Notes under the pieces: generated by a model
The model's database searches: none
What the model saw: the letters and a program-made list of their open reading frames with translations, nothing else
What the model was told of the DNA's origin: nothing
Shown here: positions 37,722-47,927 of the stretch, one piece after another
Layout: each line of letters opens with the position of its first letter
Position numbering within the stretch: position 1 is the stretch's first letter
Position numbers and translations under genes: made by a program
Source: Mesorhizobium huakuii
GTDB taxonomy: Bacteria; Pseudomonadota; Alphaproteobacteria; Rhizobiales; Rhizobiaceae
DNA length: 64,000 bases
Assembly (NCBI RefSeq): GCF_030160235.1
Contig: NZ_BSNY01000018.1
Location: 124,001-188,000 of the forward strand
Direction of reading: 5' to 3'

Positions 37722-39034
37722 GCGGTCGCTGGGCGCGCGCCATGCTGACGGCATACCGTTTCGCCGGTGCCGCGGCCTATCCGCTGGTCGGGCCTTACGT
37801 CGCCTGGCGCACCTCGCGCGGCAAGGAAGACCGCAACCGGCGCCGCGAACGCTACGGCGTCGCCGGCCGCCCGCGCCCCGAAGGGCCCGTGATCTGGATC
37901 CATGCCGCGAGCGTCGGCGAGACCATTGCCGTCGTGCCGCTGGTCGAAAGCATTCTCGACTACGGCGTCAACATCGTGCTGACGACAGGCACGGTGACAT
38001 CGGCCCAGGTCGCAGACGAGCGGCTTGGCGACCGCATCATCCACCAATATGTGCCGCTCGACCTCAAACCGGCGGTCAGCCGGTTCCTCGATCACTGGCA
38101 GCCGGACCTGGCGATCATCGCCGAATCCGAGATCTGGCCGATGACCATCCTCGAGCTCGGCGCGCGCCACGTGCCGCAGGTGCTGGTCAATGGCAGGCTG
38201 TCCGACCGCTCGTTCACCTCGTGGAAGAAGCGCGCCAACATCGCCGAGGCGCTGTTCGAGAACCTCGCCCATGTCGTTGCCCAGTCCGATGTCGACGGCG
38301 AGCGTTTTCGCGCGCTGGGCGCCCGCCCGGTCACGGTGTCGGGCAACCTCAAGGTCGACACCAACCCGCCGCCGGTCGACGAACGGGTATTGGCCTCCTT
38401 GCAGCGGCAGATTGGCGGCCGCCCGACCTGGGCCGCGATCTCGACCCATGATGGCGAGGAAGTGGTGGCGGCGGAAGTCCACGCGACGCTGCACAAGCGC
38501 CACCACGGCTTGCTGACGATCGTCGTTCCGCGCCATCCCGATCGCGCGGAAAGCCTTGCCGCGCAGATTTCCGGCATGGGGCTGAAGGTCGCGCGGCGCA
38601 GCAAGGGCGATCGTATCGGGCCTGACACCGATATCCTGCTCGGCGACACGATCGGCGAGATGGGGCTCTATCTCCGGTTGACCGAGATCGCCTTTGTCGG
38701 CCGCTCGCTGACCTCCGAGGGCGGGCAGAATCCGCTTGAGCCGGCTATGCTCGACACAGCGGTTCTGGCCGGGCGCAATGTGCAGAATTTCCGCGAGGCC
38801 TATCAGCGCCTGATCGACAGCGGCGGCGCCAAGCTGGTGCGCGATCGCGATATGCTGGCCGGCGCGGTCAACTTCCTTTTGACCAACGAAGTGGCCCGCC
38901 ACGAGATGATGGCTGCGGGGGTGGCGACCGTCGACGAGATGCGCGGCGCGCTGGCGCGCACGCTGAAATCGCTCGAACCCTATATCCAGCCACTGGTCGT
39001 CAAATCGCGCCTGAAGGGCGCCAACGGGCGCTAG
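37718..39034 (+). CDS. waaA: 3-deoxy-D-manno-octulosonic-acid transferase
   Basis: This 438-residue glycosyltransferase adds Kdo from CMP-Kdo to lipid IVA at the inner-membrane surface. It has an N-terminal membrane-associated helix, GPVIWIHAASVGETIAVVPL near 55 with the conserved Ser-Val-Gly-Glu, LIAESEIWPMTI, ARPVTVSGNLKVDTNPPP and the nucleotide-sugar site GRSLTSEGGQNPLEPAML. It starts inside the preceding stop, and lpxK follows after one base. Confidence 0.95.
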   Translation: MSGRWARAMLTAYRFAGAAAYPLVGPYVAWRTSRGKEDRNRRRERYGVAGRPRPEGPVIWIHAASVGETIAVVPLVESILDYGVNIVLTTGTVTSAQVADERLGDRIIHQYVPLDLKPAVSRFLDHWQPDLAIIAESEIWPMTILELGARHVPQVLVNGRLSDRSFTSWKKRANIAEALFENLAHVVAQSDVDGERFRALGARPVTVSGNLKVDTNPPPVDERVLASLQRQIGGRPTWAAISTHDGEEVVAAEVHATLHKRHHGLLTIVVPRHPDRAESLAAQISGMGLKVARRSKGDRIGPDTDILLGDTIGEMGLYLRLTEIAFVGRSLTSEGGQNPLEPAMLDTAVLAGRNVQNFREAYQRLIDSGGAKLVRDRDMLAGAVNFLLTNEVARHEMMAAGVATVDEMRGALARTLKSLEPYIQPLVVKSRLKGANGR

Positions 39035-39035
39035 C

Positions 39036-40061
39036 GTGACCTCCGAAGCACCACCATTCTGGTGGGAAGAGCCGGACTGGAAAGTCCTGGCGCTGTCGCC
39101 GCTGTCGGCCGTCTATGCGATGGTTGCCGGCCGCGGTATGCGGCGGGCCAGGCGCGAGAAGATCGAGGCGCCGGTCCTGTGCGTCGGCAATTTCACCGTC
39201 GGCGGCACCGGCAAGACGCCGGTCGCCATCGCGCTCGCCGAACAGGCCAAGCGCATGCGGCTGAAGCCCGGTTTCCTGTCGCGCGGCCATGGCGGTTCCT
39301 TCGCCGAGCCGCATGTGGTCGATGCCCATCACGATGCCGCCAAGCATGTCGGCGACGAGCCGCTGCTTCTGGCCGAACACGCCCCCGTCGCGGTGACGCC
39401 GAACCGCGCCGCCGGCGCCCGGCTGCTCCTGGAAAAGCATGGCTGCGATTTCCTGATCATGGATGATGGCTTTCAGAGTGCGCGCATCCATATCGACTAC
39501 GCGCTTGTCGTCGTCGATGCCCGCTACGGCATCGGCAATGGCCGCGTCATTCCGGGCGGCCCGCTGAGGGCCAAGATCGTCGACCAGCTGGTCTTCACCA
39601 GCGGGCTGTTGAAGATGGGCGAGGGCACCGCCGCCGACGCCGTGGTGCGCCAGGCGGCGCGCGCCGGCCGGCCGATCTTCGAGGCGCACACGGAGCCCAG
39701 CAGCAAGGCCGGGCTTGCCGGCAAGCGGTTCCTCGCCTTCGCCGGCATCGGCCATCCCGACAAATTCTTCGACACGGTGCGCGAGGCCGGCGGCGAGGTG
39801 GTCCTCGCAAAACCCTTTCCGGACCATCATTTCTACGCCGAGGACGAACTCGCCGAGCTGGCGGCGGTGGCGCGCGCCGTAGGGCTGGGGCTCATCACCA
39901 CGGCCAAGGACGCCGCCCGGTTGCGCCACGGCGCCTCACAGGACTTTCTCGACTGGCTCGAGGTGCTGGAAATCGACACGGTTTTCGAGCTCGACCATGT
40001 GCCCGAACGCATCATCGAGGAAACGCTCGATGCCTGGCGGCAGCGCAAGCTGAGAAGCTAG
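39036..40061 (+). CDS. lpxK: Tetraacyldisaccharide 4'-kinase
   Basis: The 341-residue membrane-associated kinase phosphorylates the lipid A disaccharide. The Walker A-like GNFTVGGTGKTP is at residues 51-62 and the GFLSRGHGG and ILDDGFQ-type (IMDDGFQSARIHIDYALVVVD) segments follow. A GTG at 39036, one base after the waaA stop, is the only in-frame start consistent with family length. Its 3' end overlaps the convergent DUF2093 gene by four bases. Confidence 0.95.
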   Translation: MTSEAPPFWWEEPDWKVLALSPLSAVYAMVAGRGMRRARREKIEAPVLCVGNFTVGGTGKTPVAIALAEQAKRMRLKPGFLSRGHGGSFAEPHVVDAHHDAAKHVGDEPLLLAEHAPVAVTPNRAAGARLLLEKHGCDFLIMDDGFQSARIHIDYALVVVDARYGIGNGRVIPGGPLRAKIVDQLVFTSGLLKMGEGTAADAVVRQAARAGRPIFEAHTEPSSKAGLAGKRFLAFAGIGHPDKFFDTVREAGGEVVLAKPFPDHHFYAEDELAELAAVARAVGLGLITTAKDAARLRHGASQDFLDWLEVLEIDTVFELDHVPERIIEETLDAWRQRKLRS

Positions 40062-40291
40062 CTTCGCTTGCGCAGCTCCGGATGCACTTCGATTTCGCGG
40101 CGCAGCGAAGCGGTGGCGTTCACGTAAGGCTCCTGCCTGGCGACGCTCCAGTATTTCAGCTCGTCCAAGGGGATGTGTTCCCCGGTCACCGCGCAGCGCA
40201 CGAACGAGCCTGGGCTGGTGACCTGGAAATCGCCATCGAGGTAGCGGATGCGGGCTTCCTTGCCGCCCGGGCCTTCGAAACGGTTCATCAT
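40058..40291 (-). CDS. DUF2093 family small protein
   Basis: The 77-residue protein reads MMNRFEGPGGKEARIRYLDG, then FQVTSPGSFVRCAVTGEHIP and LDELKYWSVARQEPYVNA. The single CxxxGxxI-type segment and length match DUF2093, a Rhizobiales family of unknown function usually found next to lpxK. Starts at 40291 or 40288 are equally possible. Confidence 0.9.
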   Translation of the reverse strand: MMNRFEGPGGKEARIRYLDGDFQVTSPGSFVRCAVTGEHIPLDELKYWSVARQEPYVNATASLRREIEVHPELRKRS

Positions 40292-40413
40292 GCGGTGGTG
40301 CCGAGTGTCATACAGATTTCATCGCCACAAATCTGCGGCCGGGTCAAGCTTGCGACAAGCCTCGGACAATGCTGAAGCGCTACGGCACACTGAAAAGCGC
40401 TTTTATCGGGGGC

Positions 40414-41007
40414 ATGATGGATATTTCTTCCACCCGCCTGGCTTCCCTGCTCAAGGAGGCGATGACGCCGCAACCCGTGCCGTTGGCGAAGGCCGATCCG
40501 GTCAGGACGGCGCTGGTCAGGGAACTGGTCCAGCCTGCCGCGCCCTCATTGTTCGCCCAACGCACGGCACCCGCCTTGCTGGCGATGCCGGCGGCGCCGA
40601 TGGCCGTCAAATCACAGCAGATTGCATCTTCCGGCATCGTCGAGGCCTATCAGGCCCAGCTCGACACGCGCGACGAGGCGGTGTTGGCAACGGTCGCGGC
40701 AAGGAGACCGACGCCCGAAGCCGACACGCAGCGCGGCGTCGTGCCGCCCGCGGCAACGGCCAATGACAACGCGCCCGCCAGGGCCGCAGGGTTGTCCTTG
40801 CTGTCGTTTATCCCGCTACAGGTTCCGGTCCCGCAAAACGCCGCCGCCCTGGGGATGCCGTCGGGACGGCGAAGGCCAGCCAATCAATCTCACGCCGCCG
40901 CGGTACCCAATCCCGAGGGCCTGCTGGTGAGGATCGGCTTTGTTTCGATCATGACCGGTTTGCTGGCAACAATGGTCTTCGGCTTCGTTCTGCTGCTGCT
41001 CCGCTGA
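40414..41007 (+). CDS. Hypothetical tail-anchored protein
   Basis: The 197-residue protein is Ala/Pro-rich and hydrophilic up to about residue 170. It then has one C-terminal transmembrane segment (IGFVSIMTGLLATMVFGFVLLLL) ending one residue before the stop, which indicates tail anchoring with a cytoplasmic body. ATG 40414 is preceded by a G-rich TCGGGGG. I do not recognise the family. It sits between the envelope cluster and a LysR gene and shows no sign of operon membership. Confidence 0.7.
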   Translation: MMDISSTRLASLLKEAMTPQPVPLAKADPVRTALVRELVQPAAPSLFAQRTAPALLAMPAAPMAVKSQQIASSGIVEAYQAQLDTRDEAVLATVAARRPTPEADTQRGVVPPAATANDNAPARAAGLSLLSFIPLQVPVPQNAAALGMPSGRRRPANQSHAAAVPNPEGLLVRIGFVSIMTGLLATMVFGFVLLLLR

Positions 41008-41028
41008 ACGTCGAATCGGTCGGCAGAC

Positions 41029-41955
41029 CTATCGCTCGGCTTCGATAAACGCTTCGATCTTGTCCGGCGCCAATCCGGCCTGCTGCGCGATGCGGCGGGC
41101 AAGGTCCGTCGCTGCGCTGCGTGGCCGCCCCAGCGGCCGGTCGAGCCAATAGGACACAGGACTTAGCGCGGTGCGCTCGTCGACCGCCGTGATTCGACCC
41201 GACTGCAACTGATGCCCGGTCAGCGGTGGACGCGCCAGCGCGATACCGAGCCCGTAGGCGGCAGCGTCGAGCACCAGATTGTAATCCTCGAAGCGGCGGT
41301 CCTGCGGGCGCGGGCGATAATCCATGCCTTGCGCGGCGAACCAGGCACGCCAGGCGGAGGCGTCGGAATCGTTGATCAGCGGGAATTTGAGCAGCCGGGC
41401 CGGGTCGCCGCGACCGATCTCGCGTGCCAGTTCCGGCGACGCGACAGGAAAGACATGCTCCTCGAACAACTGTATCGAGACGCGGCCCGGAATGCCGCCC
41501 CGGCCGCAACGGATCGACAGGTCGATGCCTTCATCGGCAAGGTCGGCCTGACGGATATCGACATCGAGCACGATGCGCAGCTTGGTGGGATTGTTTTCCA
41601 GTGCCGCCATGCGCGGCATCAGCCACAGCCCGCTGACCGAGGGGATCGAGGTCAGCCGCACCACCGCCGTGCCGCGCGGCTCGACCCAGCGGTCGGAATG
41701 GCTCGAAATCAGTGCGAAAGCCTCCGATGTGCGCAGATGCAGCCGGTTGCCCTCGATCGTCAGCGTCACGCCGCGCGCGCCGCGATCGAACACTTTCAGG
41801 CCCAGCCAGTCCTCGAGCTTGGCGATCTGCCGGCTGATGGCGCCATGGGTGAGGTTGAGCTTCTCGGCGGCCGCCGAAAAACTGCCGGTGCGCGCCGCCG
41901 CGTCGAAGGCACGCAGGGTCTCGAGCGGCACCATTGTGTCTGAGCTGTGATCCAT
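41029..41955 (-). CDS. LysR-family transcriptional regulator (GcvA-like)
   Basis: The 308-residue regulator has an N-terminal winged helix-turn-helix (LETLRAFDAAARTGSFSAAA, LNLTHGAISRQIAKLEDWLG). A periplasmic-binding-protein-like effector domain follows, with RLTSIPSVSGLWLMPRMAAL and GIDLSIRCGRGGIPG typical of the GcvA group. It is divergent from an EamA exporter gene (93 bp between starts), which it probably controls together with itself. An ATG at 41934 is an alternative start. Confidence 0.9.
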   Translation of the reverse strand: MDHSSDTMVPLETLRAFDAAARTGSFSAAAEKLNLTHGAISRQIAKLEDWLGLKVFDRGARGVTLTIEGNRLHLRTSEAFALISSHSDRWVEPRGTAVVRLTSIPSVSGLWLMPRMAALENNPTKLRIVLDVDIRQADLADEGIDLSIRCGRGGIPGRVSIQLFEEHVFPVASPELAREIGRGDPARLLKFPLINDSDASAWRAWFAAQGMDYRPRPQDRRFEDYNLVLDAAAYGLGIALARPPLTGHQLQSGRITAVDERTALSPVSYWLDRPLGRPRSAATDLARRIAQQAGLAPDKIEAFIEAER

Positions 41956-42047
41956 AGTCACAGGTGATCCTCGATTTGGTCGTTTGTCAATAAGCGGGAA
42001 AAGGCGTTTTGTGGCCTCCAGGACGGGAACAGCACGAGGACAATGGG

Positions 42048-42941
42048 ATGAGCGCGATGACGGGCACGTTGAATCAGACACAGCGGATGGACACCACCGC
42101 CGCCATCGCCGTGGGGTTGACGGTGGTCGGCTGGGCCTCCGCCTTTCCGGCGATCCGCGCCGGCCTTACCGCCTTCGGGCCGCTGGAACTGGGCGCCCTG
42201 CGCTTTGCCATCGCCGCGGTGCCGGCGGCGATTTTCCTTGCCGTCAAGCGTCCGGCGCTGCCCAGGCTCGACGAGGTGTGGCGTCTCGTCTTTGGCGGAG
42301 CCATTTTCGTCGCGCTCTACACTGCCATGCTCAACTTCGGCGAACTGACCGTCTCGGCCGGTGCCGCCGGCTTCATCATCAATGTCAGCCCGATCTTCAC
42401 CGCCATAATGGCGATGGCTCTACTCGGCGAACGCTTTTCAAGGTGGGCCTGGGCTGGCACCGCGATATCCTTCGCCGGCATCGGCGTCATCGCAATGGCA
42501 GACGGACAAGGCTTGCATTTCAATGCTGGTGCACTGCTCGTGCTTGGCTCCGCGCTCTGTTCGGCCGTCAACACCATCGTCCAGAAGCCGCTGTTTGCCC
42601 GCCATCACCCGCTGACCATCTCGGCCTCGAATATGATCCTTGGCGCACTTTGCCTGTCCCCCTTTCTGCCGAGCGGTTTTGCGCAAGCAGCAGTCGCCAA
42701 CACCGCCGGCCTCGGCGCCGTCATCTTCCTTGGAATCGTGCCCAGCCTGATCGCCTATGCCGCCTGGGCAACTGCGCTGTCGCGTCTGCCGGCCGCACGT
42801 GCCTCGAACTTCCTCTATCTGGTCTCGCCGATGTCCGCCCTGATCGGCTTCTTCTGGCTGGGTGAAGTGCCGACGCTGCTCGGCATGCTCGGCGGCGCGC
42901 TGGCGCTCGGCGGCGTCATCGTGGTGAATTTGAAGCGTTAG
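42048..42941 (+). CDS. EamA-family (DMT) metabolite exporter
   Basis: The 297-residue membrane protein has about ten hydrophobic segments in two EamA repeats. The first starts AAIAVGLTVVGWASAFPAIR and includes SAGAAGFIINVSPIFTAIMA; the second starts at about GALLVLGSALCSAVNTIVQK and includes RASNFLYLVSPMSALIGFFW. Substrates are typically amino acids or drugs and cannot be inferred. GAGGA is about 7 nt upstream of ATG 42048. It is divergent from the LysR gene. Confidence 0.9.
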   Translation: MSAMTGTLNQTQRMDTTAAIAVGLTVVGWASAFPAIRAGLTAFGPLELGALRFAIAAVPAAIFLAVKRPALPRLDEVWRLVFGGAIFVALYTAMLNFGELTVSAGAAGFIINVSPIFTAIMAMALLGERFSRWAWAGTAISFAGIGVIAMADGQGLHFNAGALLVLGSALCSAVNTIVQKPLFARHHPLTISASNMILGALCLSPFLPSGFAQAAVANTAGLGAVIFLGIVPSLIAYAAWATALSRLPAARASNFLYLVSPMSALIGFFWLGEVPTLLGMLGGALALGGVIVVNLKR

Positions 42942-43067
42942 ATCAAAGGGTTGTCTGCTTTTCTCGAATCAAGACGGGAGCCGCGCCGGAGTTTCTTGGC
43001 CCCACCAGATAACGGACTGTCGCCGCGATGTCCTGACAGGGAACTGGAGCAAGGGCACGGAGCCGCC

Positions 43068-43382
43068 TTATCGTCCGCGAAGGTGTATCGCGACGGAAAC
43101 GGAAATCGAATCGCCTGCCGTTAGATTGCACTTGCGCCGGACGTCGTCCTTCAGCGGTAAAAGATAGCTTCCGTCCTTGGGAAACAGAGATGTGCCGAAC
43201 GTGAAGTCGTCAATGGTCGCCTCGACAGGTATCACCCCCCAGCCATAGGTCGCGAACTTCGCGACTTTCTTGATCTCTTCGCCATGCTGCTCGGGTATTG
43301 GCGCGAAGAAGTAAGGCGAAGGGCCCCTCCAGTGGATCACCTCGGCCTCGAACTGGAACTGGACCGTCTGTTCGCCGCTCAC
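43068..43382 (-). CDS. DUF1905 domain protein
   Basis: The 104-residue protein, MSGEQTVQFQFEAEVIHWRG onward, has YFFAPIPEQHGEEIKKVAKF, GWGVIPVEATIDDFTFGTSL and KDGSYLLPLKDDVRRKCNLT, which match DUF1905. This is a small beta-barrel domain of unknown function sometimes fused to YdeI-like proteins. It starts four bases after mutL and is probably co-transcribed, though a role in repair is not implied. Confidence 0.87.
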   Translation of the reverse strand: MSGEQTVQFQFEAEVIHWRGPSPYFFAPIPEQHGEEIKKVAKFATYGWGVIPVEATIDDFTFGTSLFPKDGSYLLPLKDDVRRKCNLTAGDSISVSVAIHLRGR

Positions 43383-43386
43383 AGGC

Positions 43387-45270
43387 TTATCTTCGCCCGA
43401 ACAGCCGCTCGATATCCGCCAGCTTCAGCTCGATATAGGTCGGGCGGCCATGGTTGCAGGTGCCGGAACCCGGCGTCGCCTCCATCTGGCGCAGCAGCGC
43501 ATTCATCTCCTCGGCCTTGAGCAGGCGGCCGGAACGCACCGAGCCGTGGCAGGCCATGGTGGCGGCAATCTTGTCCAGTCTTTCCTTGAGCGTCTCGACC
43601 GTGTCGTTGTCGGCAATCTCGTCGGCGAGGTCGCGCACCAATTGCTGGACATTGGTTTCGCCCAGCATTGACGGCGTCTCGCGCACCGCGACGGCGCCCG
43701 GGCCGAAACGCTCTATGCCGAGGCCGAAGCGGGCCAGCGTTTCGGAGTGCATGGCGAGGCGCTCGGCATCCTCTTCCGGCAGGTCGATGATTTCGGGCAG
43801 GAGCAGCATCTGCGAGGGCACGGGGCGCGAATGCAGCGCGTTCTTCAGCGCCTCATAGACCAGCCGCTCATGCGCCGCGTGCTGGTCTACGATGACGAGC
43901 GAATCCCTGGTTTGCGCAACGATGTAGTTCTCATGCACCTGCGCGCGGGCCGCTCCGAGCACCGCGCCGAGCAGCGTCTCGGCCGCCTCGCTCTGCCCGG
44001 CGCGCGCATCGGCGCTGGCAAGCGGACCGGTATCGAACGCCGCCTGGCCTGGTTCACCAAATCCGCCATTCTTTGCGCCGGCACGCTCGAAGCCTCCGAA
44101 TTGCATGTCGAGCGGCCGCTGCGGCGAGCGCGCGGGGTCGAAGCCGGCGGAGCCGGACGCGCGGTAGGCCGCTTCATAGCTGCGATGGCCGTTGGCCGGG
44201 CCGCCATGATCATAGGATGCGGCGCCCGGCCGGAACGCCGCCATCATGCCGGCGGCTCCGGTCGTGGCTGAGCGGATGCCGGCATCGGCCAGAGCCTGGC
44301 GGATGGCGCCGACGATCAGCCCGCGCACCAGGCCCGGGTCGCGGAAGCGCACATCGGCCTTGGCCGGGTGGACGTTGACGTCGACGATGGCCGGATCGAG
44401 CGAAAGAAACAGCACCGTCACCGCGTGGCGGTCGCGCGGCAGCACATCGGCGAAGGCGCCGCGGATGGCGCCGGCGATCAGCTTGTCGCGCACCGGCCTG
44501 CCATTGACATAGGCATATTGCTGCAGCGCGTTGGCGCGGGTGAAGGACGGGATCGACACATGGCCGGTCAGGCGCACGCCTTCGCGCATCGCGTCGATGG
44601 CGATGGAATTGTCGGGAAATTCCGCCCCCATCACCTGGGCGACGCGGCGCAGGCTGCCTTCCGGACTGTCATCGGTCGCCGGCAAGTCCAGCGTCGAGCG
44701 GTCGGAACCGGCCAGCGTGAATCGCACGGCCGGGAAGGCGATGGCGATGCGCTTGACCACATCGCTGGTGGCCGAGCTTTCGGCCCGCTCGCCCTTCATG
44801 AATTTCAGCCGTGCCGGCGTGGCGAAGAACAGGTCGCGCACTTCGACGGTGGTACCGCGGTTGGCCGCCGCTGGCCTGACGGGCAGCACGCGGCCGCCCT
44901 CTATGCCGATCTCGGCGGCACTGTCGCCCGAGGCCGTGCGCGAGCGGATCGACAGCCGCGACACCGAGCCGATCGAGGGCAGCGCCTCGCCGCGAAAGCC
45001 GAGCGAACGGATGTCGTTGATATCCTCGGCGAGCTTGGAGGTGCAGTGGCGCGCGATAGCCAGCGAAAGCTCCGGCTCGGGGATGCCGGAACCGTCATCG
45101 GTGACGCGGATCAGGTTCAGCCCGCCGCCCGCCGTGACGATTTCGACGCGTGAGGCGCCGGCATCGAGCGCATTCTCGACCAGTTCCTTGACCACGCTTG
45201 CCGGACGCTCGATGACTTCGCCGGCGGCGATCTGGTTGATCATCGTTTCGGAAAGCTGGCGGATGGGCAT
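43387..45270 (-). CDS. mutL: DNA mismatch repair protein MutL (endonuclease-type)
   Basis: The 627-residue protein has the GHKL ATPase at the N-terminus: [10 protein letters not shown] near 31-40, DDGSGIP near 58, [10 protein letters not shown] near 92 and [21 protein letters not shown] variable linker follows (about 340-430). The C-terminal domain has the endonuclease motif [12 protein letters not shown] near 460 (DQHAxxExxxxE intact) and NHGRPT, so this MutL probably nicks DNA itself, consistent with alphaproteobacteria lacking MutH. ATG 45270 gives the standard [20 protein letters not shown] start. Confidence 0.96.
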   Translation of the reverse strand: MPIRQLSETMINQIAAGEVIERPASVVKELVENALDAGASRVEIVTAGGGLNLIRVTDDGSGIPEPELSLAIARHCTSKLAEDINDIRSLGFRGEALPSIGSVSRLSIRSRTASGDSAAEIGIEGGRVLPVRPAAANRGTTVEVRDLFFATPARLKFMKGERAESSATSDVVKRIAIAFPAVRFTLAGSDRSTLDLPATDDSPEGSLRRVAQVMGAEFPDNSIAIDAMREGVRLTGHVSIPSFTRANALQQYAYVNGRPVRDKLIAGAIRGAFADVLPRDRHAVTVLFLSLDPAIVDVNVHPAKADVRFRDPGLVRGLIVGAIRQALADAGIRSATTGAAGMMAAFRPGAASYDHGGPANGHRSYEAAYRASGSAGFDPARSPQRPLDMQFGGFERAGAKNGGFGEPGQAAFDTGPLASADARAGQSEAAETLLGAVLGAARAQVHENYIVAQTRDSLVIVDQHAAHERLVYEALKNALHSRPVPSQMLLLPEIIDLPEEDAERLAMHSETLARFGLGIERFGPGAVAVRETPSMLGETNVQQLVRDLADEIADNDTVETLKERLDKIAATMACHGSVRSGRLLKAEEMNALLRQMEATPGSGTCNHGRPTYIELKLADIERLFGRR

Positions 45271-45337
45271 GGCGACAGTATAGGCGGATTCGTGTCGTGC
45301 GGGCGAGGGTGAACTGCGGTGGAACCGTGAAACGGTT

Positions 45338-46240
45338 TCACGCCTGCGCGGCCAGCCAATCCCTGACCTTGCGGGCATTGTCGCTGAGTTCCCGGTTCTT
45401 CGGCCAGACGATATAGAAGGCCTTGCCGGTTTTGAGCACGTGATCCGTCACCTGCACCAGCAGTCCGGTTGCCAGCAGCCGTTCGGCGAGGTGCCGCCAG
45501 CCGAGCGCGATGCCTTGCCCCTCCATCACGCCCTGGATGACCAGGCCGTAATCATTGATGCGCAGGCCGCGCGCGGTATCACTGAGGCTGCCGCCGGCTG
45601 ACTGGAACCATTCGTCCCAGCTGGCCGCCTCGCGGTATGGCTCCTCGAGATGGATGAGCCGGTGCGTGGCCAGGTCCCCGACGGTCTTCGGCATGCCGAA
45701 TTTGGCCAGGTAGCTGGCGCCAGCGACGGGGAAGATCTCCTCATCGGCAAGCGGCAGCGAATGATAATCCGGCCAGTCCCGGGGTTCGCCGCCACGCACG
45801 GCCAGCGGGATGCCTTCGGCGATGATGTCGAGGTCGCGGTCGGCGGTCTGGATGCGCAGGTCGATGCCCGGCAATTCGTCGCGGAACTGCTGCAGGCGCG
45901 GCATCATCCAGAACGAGCCGAAAGCGGTCGAGGCGGCAAGCGTCACGTGGCCGCCGGTTGCCTGCAGGCGCAGGTCCTCGGCCGATTTGCGGATGTGCGA
46001 CAGCCCCAGCGAGACATCGGCGTGGAAGCGTTCGCCGGCTTCGGTCAGGCTGACCTGCCGGTGGCGGCGCTGGAACAGCTTGGCGCCGAGCTGTTCTTCC
46101 AGCCCGCGCACCGCATAGGAGACGGCGGCTTGCGTCATGCCGAGCTCGCGCCCGGCGGCGGTGAAGCTCGACAGCCGACCGGCCGCCTCGAAGACGATCA
46201 GGCTGCCGGCGGAGGGCAGGAGGTGGCGCAGGCTTCGCAT
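45338..46240 (-). CDS. LysR-family regulator (GcvA-like), probable regulator of the mttB operon
   Basis: The 300-residue regulator begins [20 protein letters not shown] with an HTH at [20 protein letters not shown]. Its effector domain has [20 protein letters not shown] and [20 protein letters not shown]. It is transcribed away from the mttB gene (91 bp between the starts), the standard layout for an autoregulated activator or repressor. Its effector is probably a substrate or product of that pathway. Confidence 0.9.
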   Translation of the reverse strand: MRSLRHLLPSAGSLIVFEAAGRLSSFTAAGRELGMTQAAVSYAVRGLEEQLGAKLFQRRHRQVSLTEAGERFHADVSLGLSHIRKSAEDLRLQATGGHVTLAASTAFGSFWMMPRLQQFRDELPGIDLRIQTADRDLDIIAEGIPLAVRGGEPRDWPDYHSLPLADEEIFPVAGASYLAKFGMPKTVGDLATHRLIHLEEPYREAASWDEWFQSAGGSLSDTARGLRINDYGLVIQGVMEGQGIALGWRHLAERLLATGLLVQVTDHVLKTGKAFYIVWPKNRELSDNARKVRDWLAAQA

Positions 46241-46331
46241 AAGCAGAGCTTATACAAGAGATCAGGATTTTCCAGCGTCACAGCCATGTTCGGTCTTACT
46301 AAATTGACGCAGATGAAAAGACGGAGTTGTC

Positions 46332-47882
46332 ATGAACGCGCCGGCCGCTGAGTTGACCGAACACACCAGCCGCCGAAGCGGTGGCCGCCTTGGGCGCAAG
46401 GCCCTGCGAGGGGCGCCCATAACCTCGTTCCCGACCCTTGTGCGCAAGATTCCCGTCTATCAGATGGTTCCGGACGAGGCGGTGGAACTGATCCACGAGG
46501 AATCGCTCAAAATCCTCGAGGAGGTGGGCTGCGAATTCCGCGACGATGGCGCGATCGAGCTCTGGAAGGCGGCCGGCGCCGATGTCAGGGAGACGCGTGT
46601 CCGCATCGACCGTGCGCTGCTGATGGAGCTCGTCTCGAAGGTTCCGTCGGAGTTCACGCTCAACGCACGCAACCCCGAGCGCACGGTGCGCGTCGGCGGC
46701 AACAACTCGATCTTCGTGCCGATGTATGGCGCGCCCTACGTCCGCGACCTCGACAACAACAGGCGCTACGGCACGCTCGCCGACCTCAACAATTTCCACA
46801 AAATGGCCTATATGGCGCCGGCGCTGCATTCCTCGAGCTCGGTCATCTGCGAGCCGATGGAAATCGCTGTCCCGAAACGGCATCTGCACATCATCCATTC
46901 GGCGCTGAAGCATTCCGACAAGCCGTTCATGGGCATCGTGACGTCGAAGGAGCGCGCCGAGGACACGATGGCGATGGCAGGCATCGTCTTCGGCGAGGCG
47001 TTCGTGCGCGACAACCCTGTCCTGGTGGCGATTACCAATTGCAATTCGCCGCTGGTATGGGACGCCACCATGATCGACGCCATGCGGGTCTACGCGAGCC
47101 ACAACCAGCCGCTGATCCTGGCGCCTTTCGCGCTGTGCGGCGCTTCGACCTCGGCTTCTGCCGTCGGCGCGGTGGCGCAGGTCAACGCCGAGGCACTTGC
47201 CGGCGTGGCGTTGACCCAGCTCATCCGCCCAGGCTCGCCGCAGGTCTACGGCCAGTTCATGGTCACCGTCGACATGAAGACCGGCGCGCCGATGGGCGGC
47301 ACGCCAGAGGCCGCCCAGATGATGTATCTGATGGGGGCTCTCGCGCGGAAATATCGCCTGCCGTGGCGTACCTCCGGCTTCCATGTCGGCTCCAAGCTGA
47401 ACGACGCCCAGGCGGGTTACGAAGCGAACATGCTGATGCATGCCGCTATCCTGTCGGGCGCCAACTACATCTGGCATTCCGCCGGCTGGCTGGAAGCCGG
47501 CCTGACTTGCGGCTATTCGAAATTCGCCACCGACTGCGAGCAGCTTGTCGGCTGGTACAAATATGCCGGCGGGCTCTCCTTCGACGATTTCAAGGAAGCC
47601 ATGGCGGCGATCCGCGAGGTCGGGCCGCAGGGCCATTTCCTCGGCACCCAGCACACGCTCGAACATTTCGAGTCCGCCTTCTTCATGCCCTCGATCATGG
47701 ACTTCAACTCCTACGAACAGTGGAACGCCGAAGGGGCGAAGGACCACGACACGCGCGGCCGCGAGAAGGCACGCTACATGCTCGCCGACTACGAGGAGCC
47801 GAAACTCGACGAGGGTATTGCCGAGGGTCTCAGGGATTTGATCGCGCAGCGCGAGGAGAAGCTGCCGGACACGGTGAGTTGA
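46332..47882 (+). CDS. MttB-family (non-pyrrolysine) corrinoid methyltransferase
   Basis: The 516-residue protein belongs to the trimethylamine methyltransferase superfamily (COG5598): VPDEAVELIHEESLKILEEV, FVPMYGAPYVRDLDNNRRYG, ITNCNSPLVWDATMIDAMRV and MGGTPEAAQMMYLMGALARK. There is no in-frame UAG, so it is a non-Pyl member, a group known to demethylate quaternary amines such as glycine or proline betaine. It would pass a methyl group to a corrinoid protein, but no corrinoid protein gene is adjacent. The next gene is an ABC binding protein 45 bp downstream. Confidence 0.9.
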   Translation: MNAPAAELTEHTSRRSGGRLGRKALRGAPITSFPTLVRKIPVYQMVPDEAVELIHEESLKILEEVGCEFRDDGAIELWKAAGADVRETRVRIDRALLMELVSKVPSEFTLNARNPERTVRVGGNNSIFVPMYGAPYVRDLDNNRRYGTLADLNNFHKMAYMAPALHSSSSVICEPMEIAVPKRHLHIIHSALKHSDKPFMGIVTSKERAEDTMAMAGIVFGEAFVRDNPVLVAITNCNSPLVWDATMIDAMRVYASHNQPLILAPFALCGASTSASAVGAVAQVNAEALAGVALTQLIRPGSPQVYGQFMVTVDMKTGAPMGGTPEAAQMMYLMGALARKYRLPWRTSGFHVGSKLNDAQAGYEANMLMHAAILSGANYIWHSAGWLEAGLTCGYSKFATDCEQLVGWYKYAGGLSFDDFKEAMAAIREVGPQGHFLGTQHTLEHFESAFFMPSIMDFNSYEQWNAEGAKDHDTRGREKARYMLADYEEPKLDEGIAEGLRDLIAQREEKLPDTVS

Positions 47883-47927
47883 CGAAAAAGGGCGAAGACC
47901 CGACGAACACCATAAGGGAGGAAGAAA

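Noticed and set aside
46332-47882. Pyrrolysine-containing trimethylamine methyltransferase
   Set aside because: There is no in-frame TAG within the gene. The protein is a non-Pyl MttB relative and TMA specificity should not be assumed.
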